Shown: positions 24,226-36,265 of the stretch, piece after piece | How the letters are laid out: each line of letters begins with the position of its first letter | Position numbering within the stretch: position 1 is the stretch's first letter | Assembly: GCA_916700875.1 (NCBI GenBank) | Contig: CAKAKS010000032.1 | Location: 4,751,001-4,815,000, forward strand | Direction: 5' to 3' | DNA length: 64,000 nucleotides | Source: Sebastes aleutianus | Taxonomy: Eukaryota; Chordata; Actinopteri; Perciformes; Sebastidae | Notes under the pieces: generated by a model | What the model was told of the DNA's origin: nothing | What the model saw: the letters and a program-made list of their open reading frames with translations, nothing else | Database searches by the model: none | Translations under genes and position numbers: made by a program

Positions 24226-24892
24226 AAAAACTCAAAAAACTACTTGGTTAGAGTTAGCAAAAAACATCATGGTTTGGTTTAAAATGATTACGTTTGTTAC
24301 GTTATTCAAGTTACGGAGGTAAATTAAAACAAGTCAATATTGACTTTTAGTTTCACACGGGTGATGAACAGCGGTCTCCTGGGTGTTAAGTCCTGCGTTT
24401 GTTTGTTTGACCATCCACCACCCCGACCTCCTCCCTACACAGAGTTACAACATCAGTCATCGTTACAAACCTATTTGTGATACGTCAAAAGCAAACGTAA
24501 TCCACGACAATATACGATTACCTCAAAACGTAATGCACAATGCAGTTTTCTTGTATGGGGACAGAATTCACTTCAACGCAACACAGTTCTTGCTGAATCC
24601 TTTCATTGGTAACCAAACGGAGGAACATCTGCACTTTGTCAGTTGACCATGGCGTAGTTTCACAGGCTGCCATTTAAAAAAAAAATAATCTCAGTCCAGT
24701 GAATAAAATAATCGTGGGTGCCATTGACGGTAGCTTGGCTACTTAAAAATGGCAGGTTTGTCCATCTTCTAGTATCGGCTCAGCTTGCTTCGAAACCTCG
24801 ACCAAGGTGGTACCAAAAAAAAGTAATAATGGAAAACCAAAAAAAACACCAACATAGAAACACACTTGATCCTTCCATCCAAGAGAAATCAC

Positions 24893-24984
24893 ACGCTAAC
24901 AGGGGGAGAACATGCAAACTCCACACAGAAGGAACCGTCTTGCTGTGAGGCGACAGTGCTAACCACTGATCACCGTGCAGCCCT
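24893..24984 (+). repeat. Fish interspersed repeat block
   Basis: ACAGGGGGAGAACATGCAAACTCC without gaps, then GCTGTGAGGCGACAGTGCT and CCGTGCAGCCC, form a widespread fish retroelement segment. The family is unknown. Confidence 0.65.
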
Positions 24985-25166
24985 AACACACATGATGCAA
25001 AAGCAAAATCCACTGAGACCTCACAAAGGGACAATCATAAAGAAAAAAATAATAATTGAAAATTAAAATGAATAAATGAGAAGTTAAAGAAGAAGAACAG
25101 ATTGCTTTATTTGAAATCCTGCCACATTAATCAAGAACCACCAAAAAACCCAGACAGACAGACGGA

Positions 25167-25192
25167 TCACACACACACACACACACACACAC
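25167..25192. repeat. AC dinucleotide repeat
   Basis: Thirteen AC units. Confidence 0.9.
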
Positions 25193-26194
25193 TGACAGAG
25201 CCTGTTGCTGTTCAGAGGAGGCTGACAGGCGTCTCATCATCCTGACCTGAGTGTCTTCTCATTAGGCCACAGCGCGCATGCAGTATTAGCCCTGCCACAT
25301 CTCATTGTTGGAGACGTACACTCCTGCTCGGAGATTGTGTGTGTGGAATCATTGCCCGCCACCTTACAACTGTCCTTCAGAAATGAGTTTAGTGTTGTGA
25401 TTAATCTGGCCCTTCATGTCATCTGTCCTCCTCAAAACACAATTATGTCTTTGAGGTAAAGGACAAACCGTCCATCAGACGAGCCCGATAACAAATCTGA
25501 AATGAATGAATGAATGAATCATTGGGAGAGGAGCTGGAGGGATCATATACTGTACAGGGAGAGGCAGAGAGGAATGCGGCTAGAGAGAAAGAAACAAAGA
25601 CTAAAAAGAGTGAAAGAAAACACAGTGAAAGAAGGAAAAGGAGAATGAAAGAGAAAAAAAACAACAATCTTGTGACACCTATTGTCAAAGTTTTAGAGGC
25701 TAAATAAAGAGAAAAGCAAAGGCAAACTCTAAAAATCCTAAAAATTATCTTCCTTTAAATTGAACATATCTTCAAACTTTTTTTGTAGTTCTAGATCTCA
25801 GCTATTAACAGATAGAAATGATGATGGTCAAAACTAGGAAAATAAGACCCGTGTTGTGATAAATTGGAATCATCCTTTAAATTATTTATCTGGTTATCAA
25901 GCAAACTGGTGGAATTAAATGGATTTCTTTTTTATTCACGACAACTTGTCAAACATCGTGGTCCTCTGCCATCACACCCAGTCTTTATACATCACCTCTC
26001 CGCCTCATCTCTCAATCTCTCCATCACATTTCACTCTTCTCTCTTTTAAATACCCTAATTCCCTCCTCCTCCTCCTCCTCTCCTCTCCTCCTCCTCTGTT
26101 CTCCTGTAACCATGGTGACCGTCAGCTGAGAAATGGCAACCGTGGCCCTTCATTATCAACATAGGCTCCAACAGCCCATATAATAGCCAATAAG

Positions 26195-26196
<2 letters not shown>

Positions 26197-26238
<42 letters not shown>
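26197..26238. repeat. TG dinucleotide repeat
   Basis: About twenty-one units; a second, shorter TG run lies at 26349-26371. Confidence 0.95.
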
Positions 26239-26241
<3 letters not shown>

Positions 26242-26949
26242 GGATGGGGATGGGGGGTTTGGGGATGTGGCATTATGTTGGGCAGCAAATGAAAGCCCCC
26301 AGGGATGACGAAACCAACCTTGCTTTCATGCCTCAGAGAGTCATGGCAGTGTGTGTGTGTGTGTGTGTGTGCGAGTGGATGGGGTCATCCTTCGCTTCTG
26401 CATATGTGGGAAGATGTGCACATGTGAATGTACACACATGCCACATGCACTCACATCCTGTCTCTCACACACAGACACACACACATACACGCAAACACAC
26501 TGCATGTGAGGAGGAACTGACTCCGGCTAAGGCCTATGTAGAGTTTTACACTCAATTCAATTGATTGAAGATCCAAAGATGTATTTGTCACATATGCACA
26601 GTACAGAATGCAGTGAAATGAGCAGTCATTGTCTCCACAGACTGTGCCAGTGTAATGAAATGGAGAAACAAATACACATTTTTACAGACATTTAAAAACA
26701 AATAGGAACATTTTAAAGAAATTGGGCAGAAGAAAAAACAAAGAAAAAAAGAGCAAAAGCAAATGTAGGAAGAAACAGAATGTAAGTCACTCACTGTTTC
26801 CCGCGGTGCTACAGTCCCTGAATATCCTAAAAATAACTCCAGGGTTTACTGCCGTCACTCCCGTTCTCCATTATGCAAGTAATAGTACATCTGGGAAAAA
26901 AATGACACAGCACTTGCCATGCCATTCCCTCTGCCAGTGCTCGGTCTAA

Positions 26950-28348
26950 ATACAATATTTGTGCTTCTACAAATGCATTTCACATTAACAACTGACATGA
27001 AATTGACATTTATTATGACAAAAGTGTACCTTAAATTTGAAATACTGATTTTTAATTAGTCTGAGTTGACCAAATCTGATTTTTTTACCATCTTTTTAAT
27101 TTGCTAAAGTTCTCTTGAAAGTCCACTTTTATCTCAGGTCCCAGTCCCACAGTTGGCCGCGGTACTGGATTATTCCAGCAGACTCCCAAGTCTTCATAGC
27201 TGGCTGCAGTCCAGCTATACAACTCACAATGTGGGTTTTATTTACAATTTTAACCTGTTCTGGAATCGCCTCTGTCTTTTTATTATGGATGGCATCCACT
27301 CAGCACATTGTGCTGTCACATCCATGCAATAGAGCCCTGTTCTTCTATGGTTCCATCTCAATCCACTGACCTGGGTATTAGCTCCCCCTACTGGCCCTCT
27401 CTGTCCCCGACACCTCCACCAGTTCATCTCCTTATTATTAAGACTATTGGAACACATATAGGGTACCACTAAGAAGGTTATAAAAAACAATCTTCTGTAC
27501 ATAAACTGTACCCCTCCAACAGCTCCAACTCATAGAAATGTCTCATCTGCGCCTGTCAGATGCCATCTTGATATTTTATGTGGCATTATTGCATGGAGCA
27601 GATTAATAATCAATCATTAATTAATATCAAAATATGTATGCATGTAATAACATATGTATGTATGAAGGAGAGAGATGACACTCAGCTTCAGCTATCATAC
27701 ACAATTTGTTTTAATATCAGAATGCAACCTTGTATTTAATTAAATGATTCAATTTAGGACGCCACACAATTTTGTAAAACAGGGAATACTTCAAAATTTG
27801 ATATTAATCTATTGAGTCTCTAATGTCAGGGATGCTATACGGGAGTTCTTGTGCATGGTGTACATTGATTTAAGTTTTATATACACAAATAAACCAAATA
27901 ACAAAGTTATTTATCAAATAAAATGTTTATTTAACTAACTACATGACTAAACTACCAACAACAAATATGTGAATAAATGATAAAACAAAAGGAAAAAAGG
28001 AACAGAATGAATAAAGGATGAATGAAGGAACACGGTGAATACAACGATGAACATTTCTGGATAGAAATTAATCAAATGTAACCAGGTCAATTCAGTGACT
28101 GATATCTCTCTAGACATTTAGGCCTATCAATTAAATTTAGTTTAAGGCATTGAATACACCGTTCAGCAGCTCAGAGTTTGAGAAGCACCAGGGAAGATTG
28201 TGAAGCAGTTTCATATTCATTCTAAATTTAAGGGTAATCTAATTTAGGTCTCAAGCTTGTTGATGGATTTTCTTAATTATTCTTTTCATCTAATATCAAC
28301 TATCAATTTGTTAAACTAACCTTATTTATTCATTGACTCTAAATTTAT
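26950..28348. other. Unassigned AT-rich DNA
   Basis: Nothing beyond open frames without domains could be supported. Confidence 0.4.
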
Positions 28349-28861
28349 TTAAAGGGACTGTATGTAAGATTTTAAACGTAAATGTGCTTATTACCTAACC
28401 TTAAAAAAAGAGACCATCTGCGACTTTCTGGGTTTCTTTCCTCTATCAGCATGTGGACTGCTTTTAATTTGAAGAACGCAGGCTGTTTTTTTATGGGAAA
28501 ATCCAACGGATGTGTCATCATTCTTCACTACAGATCTAACTGTGCAACCATAGCTAACGTTCAGCTAGAAATGGAGTCCGCTAACGCCTACAAACGACCA
28601 ACCCCCACCACAACTCAGACTCAAACTCAAACTCCACGGAAGCACAAAAAAAAAAAAAAGTTATATGTAGGTAAGCCTGTCTTGCAAAATAGGATGCAAA
28701 ACAGTGCGTCGCTTCATTGTTTTGACCGATGCTCGCTCACGCCTATGTAGTGCGAGCACAAGCCTGAGCGCGAGCAACAGGACGCTGACTGTCGTTGACT
28801 TAACGGCCACAGGTGTCACTGTTAACAAGCAATTTCTGATTATTACATAGAGCCCCTTTAA
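28349..28861 (+). mobile_element. TTAA-flanked DNA element, second family, copy 1
   Basis: The left end is TTAA-AGGGACTGTATGTAAG and the right end GAGCCCCT-TTAA. The interior GCGAGCACAAGC and GACGCTGACTGTCGTTGAC is shared with 31140-31858 and, inverted, 46840-47441. No transposase. piggyBac-like by its TTAA flanks only. Confidence 0.8.
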
Positions 28862-29511
28862 TAGCCTAATCATCGAACTCTTTCACATCAGAGAAGATAT
28901 TTATATCACAGTTTTCTGACGGGTAGATGGGAGGTTGTTCTGGTTAGTAGGAATGCTAACAGGTTCTGTCTGGACCTCGGCATTCAGGATCTGTTGGATC
29001 CCACGGGGCGAACTCGGCTTGAATCGTTTCTGTCCGTCTCCATCTTATCTCTCTGACATAGCTGGATGTTGTCAGCGGACACGTTCCCTTGGTGCGACTT
29101 GGCATGAATCGTTTTCCTCCATCTCCATCTCTCTCTCTCTCTCTGTGGTGCAGCAGTCACTGTGCCATTTCTTCAACCCCCCACTTTATTCCGTAGCTGC
29201 AGGGGTCACATGGCATCTTTGCCAGTTCAAAGTGTCTTTTCATTTGATGGTCTTTTCTTTAAAAAGTCTCTTTTTCTATAAAGTGGCTGGAACCAAGTGT
29301 TCAGTACATTGTGTGGATGTAGAAGAGCTGCAGCACACTTCAGGTCTCAGCAGCCTGACGGGTCATCAATCAGGGCAGAGAAGCAGAGCAGTGAGAGAGA
29401 TGATCTGGCGTGCAGGATTCAGAGTTCTTGAGTCGTAGTTGGAGCAGGTTAGAACCCAGGTAGAAGAGGCTTCTTCAGGGTCTCTTTTCAGATTGGTTGT
29501 ATGCCGGACTC
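28862..29511. other. Unassigned sequence with the longest open frame of the window
   Basis: A 167-codon frame at 28935-29438 (+) has no recognisable domain. Two sub-blocks look like a drifted tandem duplication (GTTCTGTCTGGACC / GTTGTCAGCGGACAC, each followed by a GAATCGTTT and CCATCTCCATCT region). It is probably non-coding. Confidence 0.35.
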
Positions 29512-30028
29512 ATGGTACGTGTCCACAGGGGCATTTTTTATCGTGAGGGGACGCGCCGCTTCCCCGCATTGGACGCCTGGTGGGCTGTCACTAGAAACAA
29601 GGCACTCGGCTCCTGATTGGACGAACGCTTTCCCTCCGTGGGCTGCCGCTCCCAGCTTTCAAACTGGAAACAGTATGGAGGCTCATTTGGAAACTTTCTT
29701 CTCTTATTTCACAAAAATAGTTCACCGAAATGTGTTTCTGAGAACATTTGAGGCGGGAAATAATCCACGCAGTTGCTGAATCTTATTTTGGATCGACAAC
29801 GTTTATTTTAAAAGATTCTCGGGAGTTTCGAGAGGCGGCGAGTCGCGTCGGACGCCAGTGATTTGCATAAAGTAGCCTGGACCTCAACTTTATGCAAATG
29901 AGGAGCAGGCGTCATGACGCTCCATCTCTCAAATCACGCCGCCAAGCTACCAGAATGCATTGCACGGCTGCTTACATAGACAATGAATGGGGAGCGCGGA
30001 AAGGACGGAGGCTGTGGACACGTACCAT
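29512..30028 (+). mobile_element. 517-bp DNA element with 17-bp perfect terminal inverted repeats
   Basis: The left end is ATGGTACGTGTCCACAG and the right end CTGTGGACACGTACCAT, an exact reverse complement. The interior is GC-richer than its flanks and has an inner near-inverted pair, TTTGCATAAAGTAGC / CTTTATGCAAATG. No coding domain. The target duplication is unclear, so the superfamily is not assigned. Confidence 0.8.
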
Positions 30029-30704
30029 CAGCCTGTTGCGGTTTCTTCTGGCATTGGGCCACGGTCCTCAGGACGAGCGAGCAACCCTCTTCCCTCCCCT
30101 TCTCTGGCCCGCGGGCCATCCGAGTTCATGTAAAGCAGAGCAGAAGACCGATTCTGTTGACTTTTCCTCGTTTCTTATCTCCTGAGGAAGGGGATTGATT
30201 ATTTCATTTAAACTACCTTTACAGGATTGATACTAGTTAATTCACTTCACATAATTAATTCTTCCCTATTTGACATCTGGGCTCTCTATCCACTACAGAA
30301 CGGTACCAAACACCTATGTAATATAAACAACTAAATAAAACCTGATCAATTAAATTAAAATGAATTAACCAATTACACAACACAGATCAAACTTGTTATC
30401 ATGACATGACAAGGGAAATGTAGACAAAGTTGGTTATCATGAACTTAATCTATATGTTGTAACAGTAAAACGGAGTTAGTTTATGTGTGGTTCACAAACG
30501 ACATTTAAAGGTGTAATACACTTTGAGTAGATTAAAAACATATTCAAAATATAAGATTAACTGAGGCATTAATGTGCACCAGAATTTCTGTTTAAGATCT
30601 CTGGGGACGTTAAGCATGCATATATCAAAATAATATGTAAAGGGACCAAGTGATTAATAATATAAAAGGAGAGGACTACATAAGGCCTTGCTCGGCAGCT
30701 TATG

Positions 30705-30732
30705 ATTATTTATTTATTTATTTATTTATTAG
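30705..30732. repeat. TTTA tetranucleotide repeat
   Basis: About six TTTA units. Confidence 0.9.
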
Positions 30733-30989
30733 CATGAGTATTTGCGTTGTCTAAACTGAAAATGACTGCAATAGATACGTTGAACTGAACTAACTCCGTC
30801 CCAGATATTTGATTACTTACAGAGGAATACAGGAAGAAAGTAGAGGGGCTGGGCAGAATTGTGTCTCTGCAATCATGGGGGAGAAGGCCAACCTACAATT
30901 TTCAGTTTCTTTCTAGACATGTAAATGTCAAACAAACTTCCTGTGCTCAACATGCTCAGCATAACATATCAATTTGCATTAATCTATCT

Positions 30990-31139
30990 TCATATTGTTT
31001 CTCCAGTTCTGCTTGAGAGCTCCAAACTGTACAACAAAACTCCTGAGCTGAGCAACTCCTTCAAGCTATTGAAAGGAGTAACATTTTAGAAAAATTTCAA
31101 TCAGGCTTTCGCCTAAAACACAGAACTGAAACTGCTCTG
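30990..31139 (+). pseudogene. LINE reverse transcriptase fragment (N-terminal fingers region)
   Basis: The sequence reads ILEKFQSGFRLKHRTETALL, the fingers motif of fish L2/Maui-type LINEs, and stops exactly at TTAA where the element at 31140 begins. Catalytic residues are not in this piece. It belongs with the other LINE parts at 31862 and 32521. Confidence 0.7.
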
Positions 31140-31858
31140 TTAAAGGGACTGTTTGTAACTTCTTACATGTATAAATCAATCCAGGTCGGTGTCCCATGCG
31201 CGCTCGCGTGTGGCTACGCTGTTCGGACTCAGACTCCAACACAAACTACACGGAAGCACCAAAACCGCAAAGTTGTATCTAGTGAAGCTCGTCTTGCAAA
31301 ACAGTGTTGGCTGCGGTCGGAGGACGCGGGGGAGATCGTAGCGTTGGTCTCCAGGGCCGGAGTCTCTGCTATACTCTGCTCCTCTGCTCCTCTGCCTGCT
31401 TGTCTTCACTCACACACCGCGCTCGTTCTCGCTCTTTCGCTCCACTCTCACATGCATGCGCGCACACTACACACTGCAGGAGAGTTAGTTTAGCTCTGAG
31501 AATATCTAGTGAATGTACAGTGGACGTTTGTGCAGAAATAAATGCTGCAGCTCCTCAAGACCAACAGAGGTTTCCCGTGTCTTGTGGAGTGACGGGGCTC
31601 CGCAGAGAGAAACGTTATCGTCTCCGACCAAAACTCCGGTGACTCCCCTGTTCCCTCCGACCGCGGTCGGGAAGCTGAGGCAGGAAAAGCCAACACTAGG
31701 ATCAGCACTGATTCATGGAGAGACCTTTGTCTGGTCAGCTAACATTACTGCCAAGCAGCTGAAATATAAAGTGATATTGTGGTTTTAGCTGACGTGTGTC
31801 GCCTCACTGTGTTGAGCGATGCTCGTTCATGTCTATGTAGAGCGAGCACAAGCGCAGG
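31140..31858 (+). mobile_element. TTAA-flanked DNA element, second family, copy 2, right end lost
   Basis: It starts TTAA-AGGGACTGTTTGTAAC within the LINE. It is longer inside than the copy at 46840 (extra block about 31430-31640) but lacks the last 100 bp or so, stopping after GCGAGCACAAGCGCAGG. The 108- and 112-codon frames in it have no domain. Confidence 0.8.
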
Positions 31859-31861
31859 GAT

Positions 31862-32350
31862 CTTGAGAGAATTACACATGCTTTTATTACCTCTCGGTTA
31901 GATAATAATGGAATTCTTTGTATGTGGGTGTAGAACAGTCGTCTCAGCTGCAGTTGGTACAAAAAGCAGCTGCTCGCCTTCCCACTGGAAAAAAGAAAAC
32001 GTGATCACATATCACCAGTTCTGGCCTCCCTCCACTGGCTTCCTGTCCGTTTCCGGATTGATTTTAAGATTTAGTTGCTTGTTTTTAAGGTTTTAAATGG
32101 GCTGGCACCACCTTATCTAGCAGAACTCTTGCACCTTCATACTCCAGTTAGAGCACTGAGTTCGACCGATCAGATGCTCCTGCATGTCCTCAGAACTAGA
32201 CTGAAAAACAAAGGCGACCGAGCCTTTGCGGTGGCCGCCCCTAATCTTTGGAACAGCCCATACCTTTTCATATAAAATAAATAATAATAAGTAAAACAGC
32301 TCACACCACAGAATCATTTAAGTCACTGCTGAAGACTCACCTCTTCTCGC
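31862..32350 (+). pseudogene. LINE ORF2 C-terminal fragment (L2/Maui-like)
   Basis: Frames read through VQKAAAR-type sequence, then SLHWLPV-like and MLVFKVLNGLAPPYLAELLH. They go on to RTRLKNKGDRAFAVAAPNLW, the conserved C-terminal tail of L2/Maui-type LINEs. Several frameshifts and a short ATAATAA insertion after PNLWNSPYLF break it. A TTGACTTGACTTGACTTG tail at 32521 may mark the 3' end of the copy. Confidence 0.8.
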
Positions 32351-32540
32351 TGGCATTTGATTAAGTTCATTTTCTGTTGTGCTGCAACTCATTTACTGCT
32401 ATTATGTGCACATTATGCTTATTACTTTTACTCTGTTGTTATTGTTGCTTGCTTTGTATTCATTTTTATTGTCTACATGTTCAGCATTTTTGCTTTTTAA
32501 ACATGCTGTGTGAATACAATTTGACTTGACTTGACTTGTA

Positions 32541-32988
32541 GGTATCTCAGGAAATTGCCCTAGATTGGTTTGTGTCATATTTGTCGAATAGACGTTTCTT
32601 GGTCTGCTTAGGTAACTACAGTATGTGTCCTCGTCTGTTATATGGGGTGCCCCAGGAGTCAATCCCTGGGTTTATTCTATTCTCCTTGTATATGCTTCCC
32701 TTGGGCCAGATAATCTGCATATCCTATCATTGTTATACGGACGACACTCAGCTATACGTTTCAGTAAAACCAGATGACTTTGGCAACCTAGACACACTCC
32801 GTAACTGTTTAGCTGCTATAAAGGACTGGATGTCACTCAACTTTCTTCAACTAAATTTTGACAAAACTGAGCTTCTAATCCCTGCGACCCTGAACAGGAT
32901 AAGCGGTTACAGATAATGGATGGATGAGCTTCTCATTATTGGTCCTGAAAATACTACAAATGGCATTCTCCAGTGTATTGGCCCTCTT
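32541..32988 (+). pseudogene. LINE reverse transcriptase palm fragment
   Basis: It reads DWFVSYLSNRRFLVCLGNYS, GVPQESIPGFILFSLYMLPL and YHCYTDDTQLYVSVKPDDFG, then DWMSLNFLQLNFDKTELLI. The catalytic box is TDD instead of the usual ADD. A 48-bp insertion (32877-32924) splits it, after which ELLIIGPENTTNG resumes the frame. It lies downstream of the C-terminal piece though it should precede it, so either two copies or a rearrangement are present. Dead element. Confidence 0.8.
32877..32924 (+). mobile_element. 48-bp micro-insertion with 9-bp target duplication
   Basis: CGACCCTGAACAGGATAAGC to GGATGGATG is the tail of a common fish retroelement. TGAGCTTCT is present on both sides (32868-32876 and 32925-32933). 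Confidence 0.8.
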
Positions 32989-34656
32989 GTATGGAGTCAG
33001 ATCAGTCTCAATATTAACGAATGCACACAGAAGGATTCACAAATGTATTTTGTGATTTATATATAAATGACTCTCTCCACAAAAATATTTTTCAATGCAC
33101 ACAAAAGTTAGTTATTGTTGTATATAAATGTAAAAAATAAAATCACAAATTTAAAAAAAAAGGTTCACAAATATATCTCTGATGCACATACATATATTTC
33201 TTGTTTTAAATGGATGTAATGGAATTTCACAAATGTATGTATTTAAAAGTATCTGTAGCCAGATGCCTCCCTCTTTTTCAGCCAATCACATGAGTGTGCC
33301 CCACGAGGGTATGCTTTACGTGAACATCTTTGACAGCTGGCTAATGCTACCTGTCTGATCTTAAAGGTCCCATATTATAAAAAAGTGAGATTTTTTTTAA
33401 AAGTCCTATATAAATACTGTGAAAGTATCGAAACACTCAATCCACAGGGAAATCCACACAGCCCGTATTCAGAAACTCTGCATTTGAAACAAGCTGTCCG
33501 GACTTCTGTCCATTCGTGATGTCACAAATATACAATATTTAGACCCTTGACACAATTTTAAACGTAAACATTCTAAATGTGTCCCAGTTTATTCCTGGTT
33601 GCAGTGTATGTGAATGTTATCAGCTGACAGGAAGTAAACATGGACCCAAGCTGTTGCCTAGCAACGCAATTCTGTTGCAATTCCGTCAAAATGCGCTAAA
33701 AAGGAGCGTTTCAGACGGAGGGTAAATACAGGCATATTCAGGCAGATAGTATGAGGAAAATAAAGTTTTTTTTTTAACATTACAGCATGTAAACATGTTC
33801 TAGTAGAAACACAAAATACAAGTATGAACCTGAAAATGAGCACGATACGGGACCTTTAATAGTTAATTGTAACATCGACTATGTAAGCCAAGGCATTGAT
33901 TCCTCAAGACAATGTTAGCACGCAGCAGGTTAGCTACTTGCCAACTTAATTTAGCTAAGCTCTTTACTTAATCATGGTGGATGAAACCTTCAATCCAATG
34001 GCTGTATCTCTTTACTTGGATTATTTTGTGGATCTTTACAGACGTATCTGCCCACGTTTGATTGTTTCAATTCTTAGCTGAGTGCACAAGTCTAATGATT
34101 AGACCATTTTACCAAAGCTAGCTGTCCTCTATATACATCCATGTAGCTACATGACTATTTTCCGTGTTCACCCTGTGCATGACGTAAATCATATTCTCTC
34201 ATGGGGGCATGCTCATGTGATTGGATGGAAAGCAGGGAGACATCTGATTGGCTACAGATAATTCCCTGTCAGGGGAGTCTCAAAAACCCACACAAATAGC
34301 AGTGAAGTTCACAAACGACCAGCAGTTTGTAAATGCAGGTTCGACAGTTTGTATATAAATGTAACAACATCCAAATGTGTTTTTGATGAAAATTGCAAAT
34401 ACTTTTAAAAACACATATTTGTGGATTTCTATTACATTTATTGAAAACATAACACATTTGTGTGCGCATCAGAAATATATCTATGAACCTTATTTTCTTA
34501 TATGTGTATTTTTTTTTACATTTATATACAATGACAATTTTTGTGTGCATTGAACAATATTTTTGTGGAGTGAGTCATTTATATATAAATCACAAAATAC
34601 ATTTGTGAATCCTTCTGTGTACATTCATTAATTTTGAGACTGATCTGACTCCATAC
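32989..34656 (+). mobile_element. 1.67-kb element with long terminal inverted repeats
   Basis: The 23-bp ends, GTATGGAGTCAGATCAGTCT at left and its inverse at right, are perfect. The inverted homology goes on for roughly 250-300 bp (CACAGAAGGATTCACAAATG, ATTTATATATAAATGACTC) with drift. It carries a TTAA element (33361-33859) in its interior and sits downstream of the LINE relic. No transposase frame was recognised. Confidence 0.85.
33361..33859 (-). mobile_element. TTAA-flanked DNA element, family of 5504, copy 4
   Basis: Both TTAA flanks are intact (33361-33364 and 33856-33859). The ends are AGGTCCCATATTAT and GATACGGGACCT. This is the best-preserved copy of the short type, about 500 bp, and lies inside the long-TIR element at 32989. 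Confidence 0.9.
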
Positions 34657-34814
34657 TCAGTATTTGATGCTCTGGAAATGAGAACAGGCTGGTTGTTCTG
34701 AGAGCTGCTAGGTTAGATGCTCGTCCCCGCCAAAATCCTCACTCCATAAATGGCCTGCACATTATTGTATGGATTAGTATGTTGTATTACAAATAAGTAG
34801 TCTGTACCTTCAAT

Positions 34815-35412
34815 TTAACCTTCCTGTTGTCCTCGGGTCAAATTTGACCCGTTTTCAAAATTCACTATATCATAAATATTTCTTTCTTCTCATTAACCCA
34901 AAATAACATGGATGGTTCCCTACTATGGTCTTTGCAAAAACAATTAATGACCACTACTTTCGTTGAATTATGGGTGTTTTATTCTAATTTATAGCATCTG
35001 TGGTCTTCCCGGGTCAATTTTGAGGACCACAGGTGTCATTATGTGCTGCCATTAAAAAAAAATGAAATGGTTTCAAAACAATATTCTAACGAAACTTTTA
35101 CATATACCCGTCTGTGATAATCCATCAACATTAATTTCCTTCGATAACTATAGTCAAAATAAATAATTTCTGCTTTTTTTAAATCAGAGATTAGGTAGAA
35201 TTTCACCAAAATTAGGTTTATAAACCTTAAATTCCAAAAAAAGTGTAAAATGTATGGTAATGAGTTGGAATGAAGTTGGCCAAAAAGGTGTAACACAGAA
35301 TTGGGTGATAATTTATATTAAATGCTTTATAAACAGTCAAACCGGATCAGGTCAATTTTGACCTGGGAAGACAAAAGTTGCACGGTAGACGGGAAGACAA
35401 TAGGAGGGTTAA
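34815..35412 (+). mobile_element. TTAA-flanked element with CCTCGGGTCAAATTTGACC end
   Basis: The left end is TTAACCTTCCTGTTGTCCTC and the right end GGGAAGACAATAGGAGGG-TTAA, inverted copies with a few differences. Internal GGTCAAATTTGACCCG and GGTCAATTTTGACCTGGG are partial palindromes near the ends. This is a familiar fish repeat type; no coding sequence. Confidence 0.8.
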
Positions 35413-36139
35413 TATTTATTGTGCACAATGCATGCCTAAAATATGACATGTGCTTATGATTTTAATGACGCTATTTCTCACTAACCTGACTAACTTCTGT
35501 TGGTTAATGTAGCGGGAAGCAGGGGCGTTTTCAGGACACATTACGTATTTTGTCGATCTTCACATAGGCTTACATTCCAAATTATATTTGGATTTACACT
35601 CAAAACATTCCGAGTTTAAGCCCCTACAAAATGACTTGCTACGCCGATGGTAGAAAGTTAAGACAGTATAGTAGGAGAAATTTCCAGAGTTGCCCTGAAT
35701 CAGTATCTACGTGTAATGACAGCCCATCAAGTCGTGTGCTGAAGGGTCCTACAGTAACTGTCACTCTATTCTATTGTACAGATCATTCCAGCAGAGTGTT
35801 AATCCATGCTGTTGGCCTTTGCTGGTCATTTTTTTTTTAATACATTTCCCTGTGGGATTATCTCTATTGAATGAAATGATGGTGTTAGTATTGGTATTTT
35901 TGCTGAAGAGACCGTAGAGCAGGACAGGGTCCCTCTCAGAGAACCACACCAGTTTACACCGATACGTAACTAACTCAGTTTATCATCTTCCTCCATGTAT
36001 GTGTGTGTGTGTGTGAAGAAGCCATTGCCTATACACAGCTCAGCCTCCATTGTCTTGGCGGCATCAAAATGGCAGCACCTCTTCCTTCCTTCTCTCAGTG
36101 GCTCCATCCCCCCCCACCCTCCCGCCGCTCTGTGTTTCA

Positions 36140-36265
36140 GCTCCACACACACCGCCGTTTGGTGCAGACATCTTAACGCATCATTGGTCAAGCCACCAAA
36201 CAAATGGAAATCCGCCAGCACGCTGAAATTACTGATGGTTATCTTCCGTTCTCCCCCCACACCCC
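36140..36265. other. Candidate conserved non-coding element
   Basis: Repeat-free core with TTAACGCATCATTGGTCAAG, CAAACAAATGGAAATCCGCC and GAAATTACTGATGGTTATC, between C-rich low-complexity flanks. It lies in a 162-codon frame that has no domain. Function unknown. Confidence 0.3.

Noticed and set aside
28935..29438. Longest open frame (167 codons) as a gene
   Set aside because: It has no domain, low-complexity Ser-rich parts from a CT run, a possible internal tandem duplication and no splice or promoter support.
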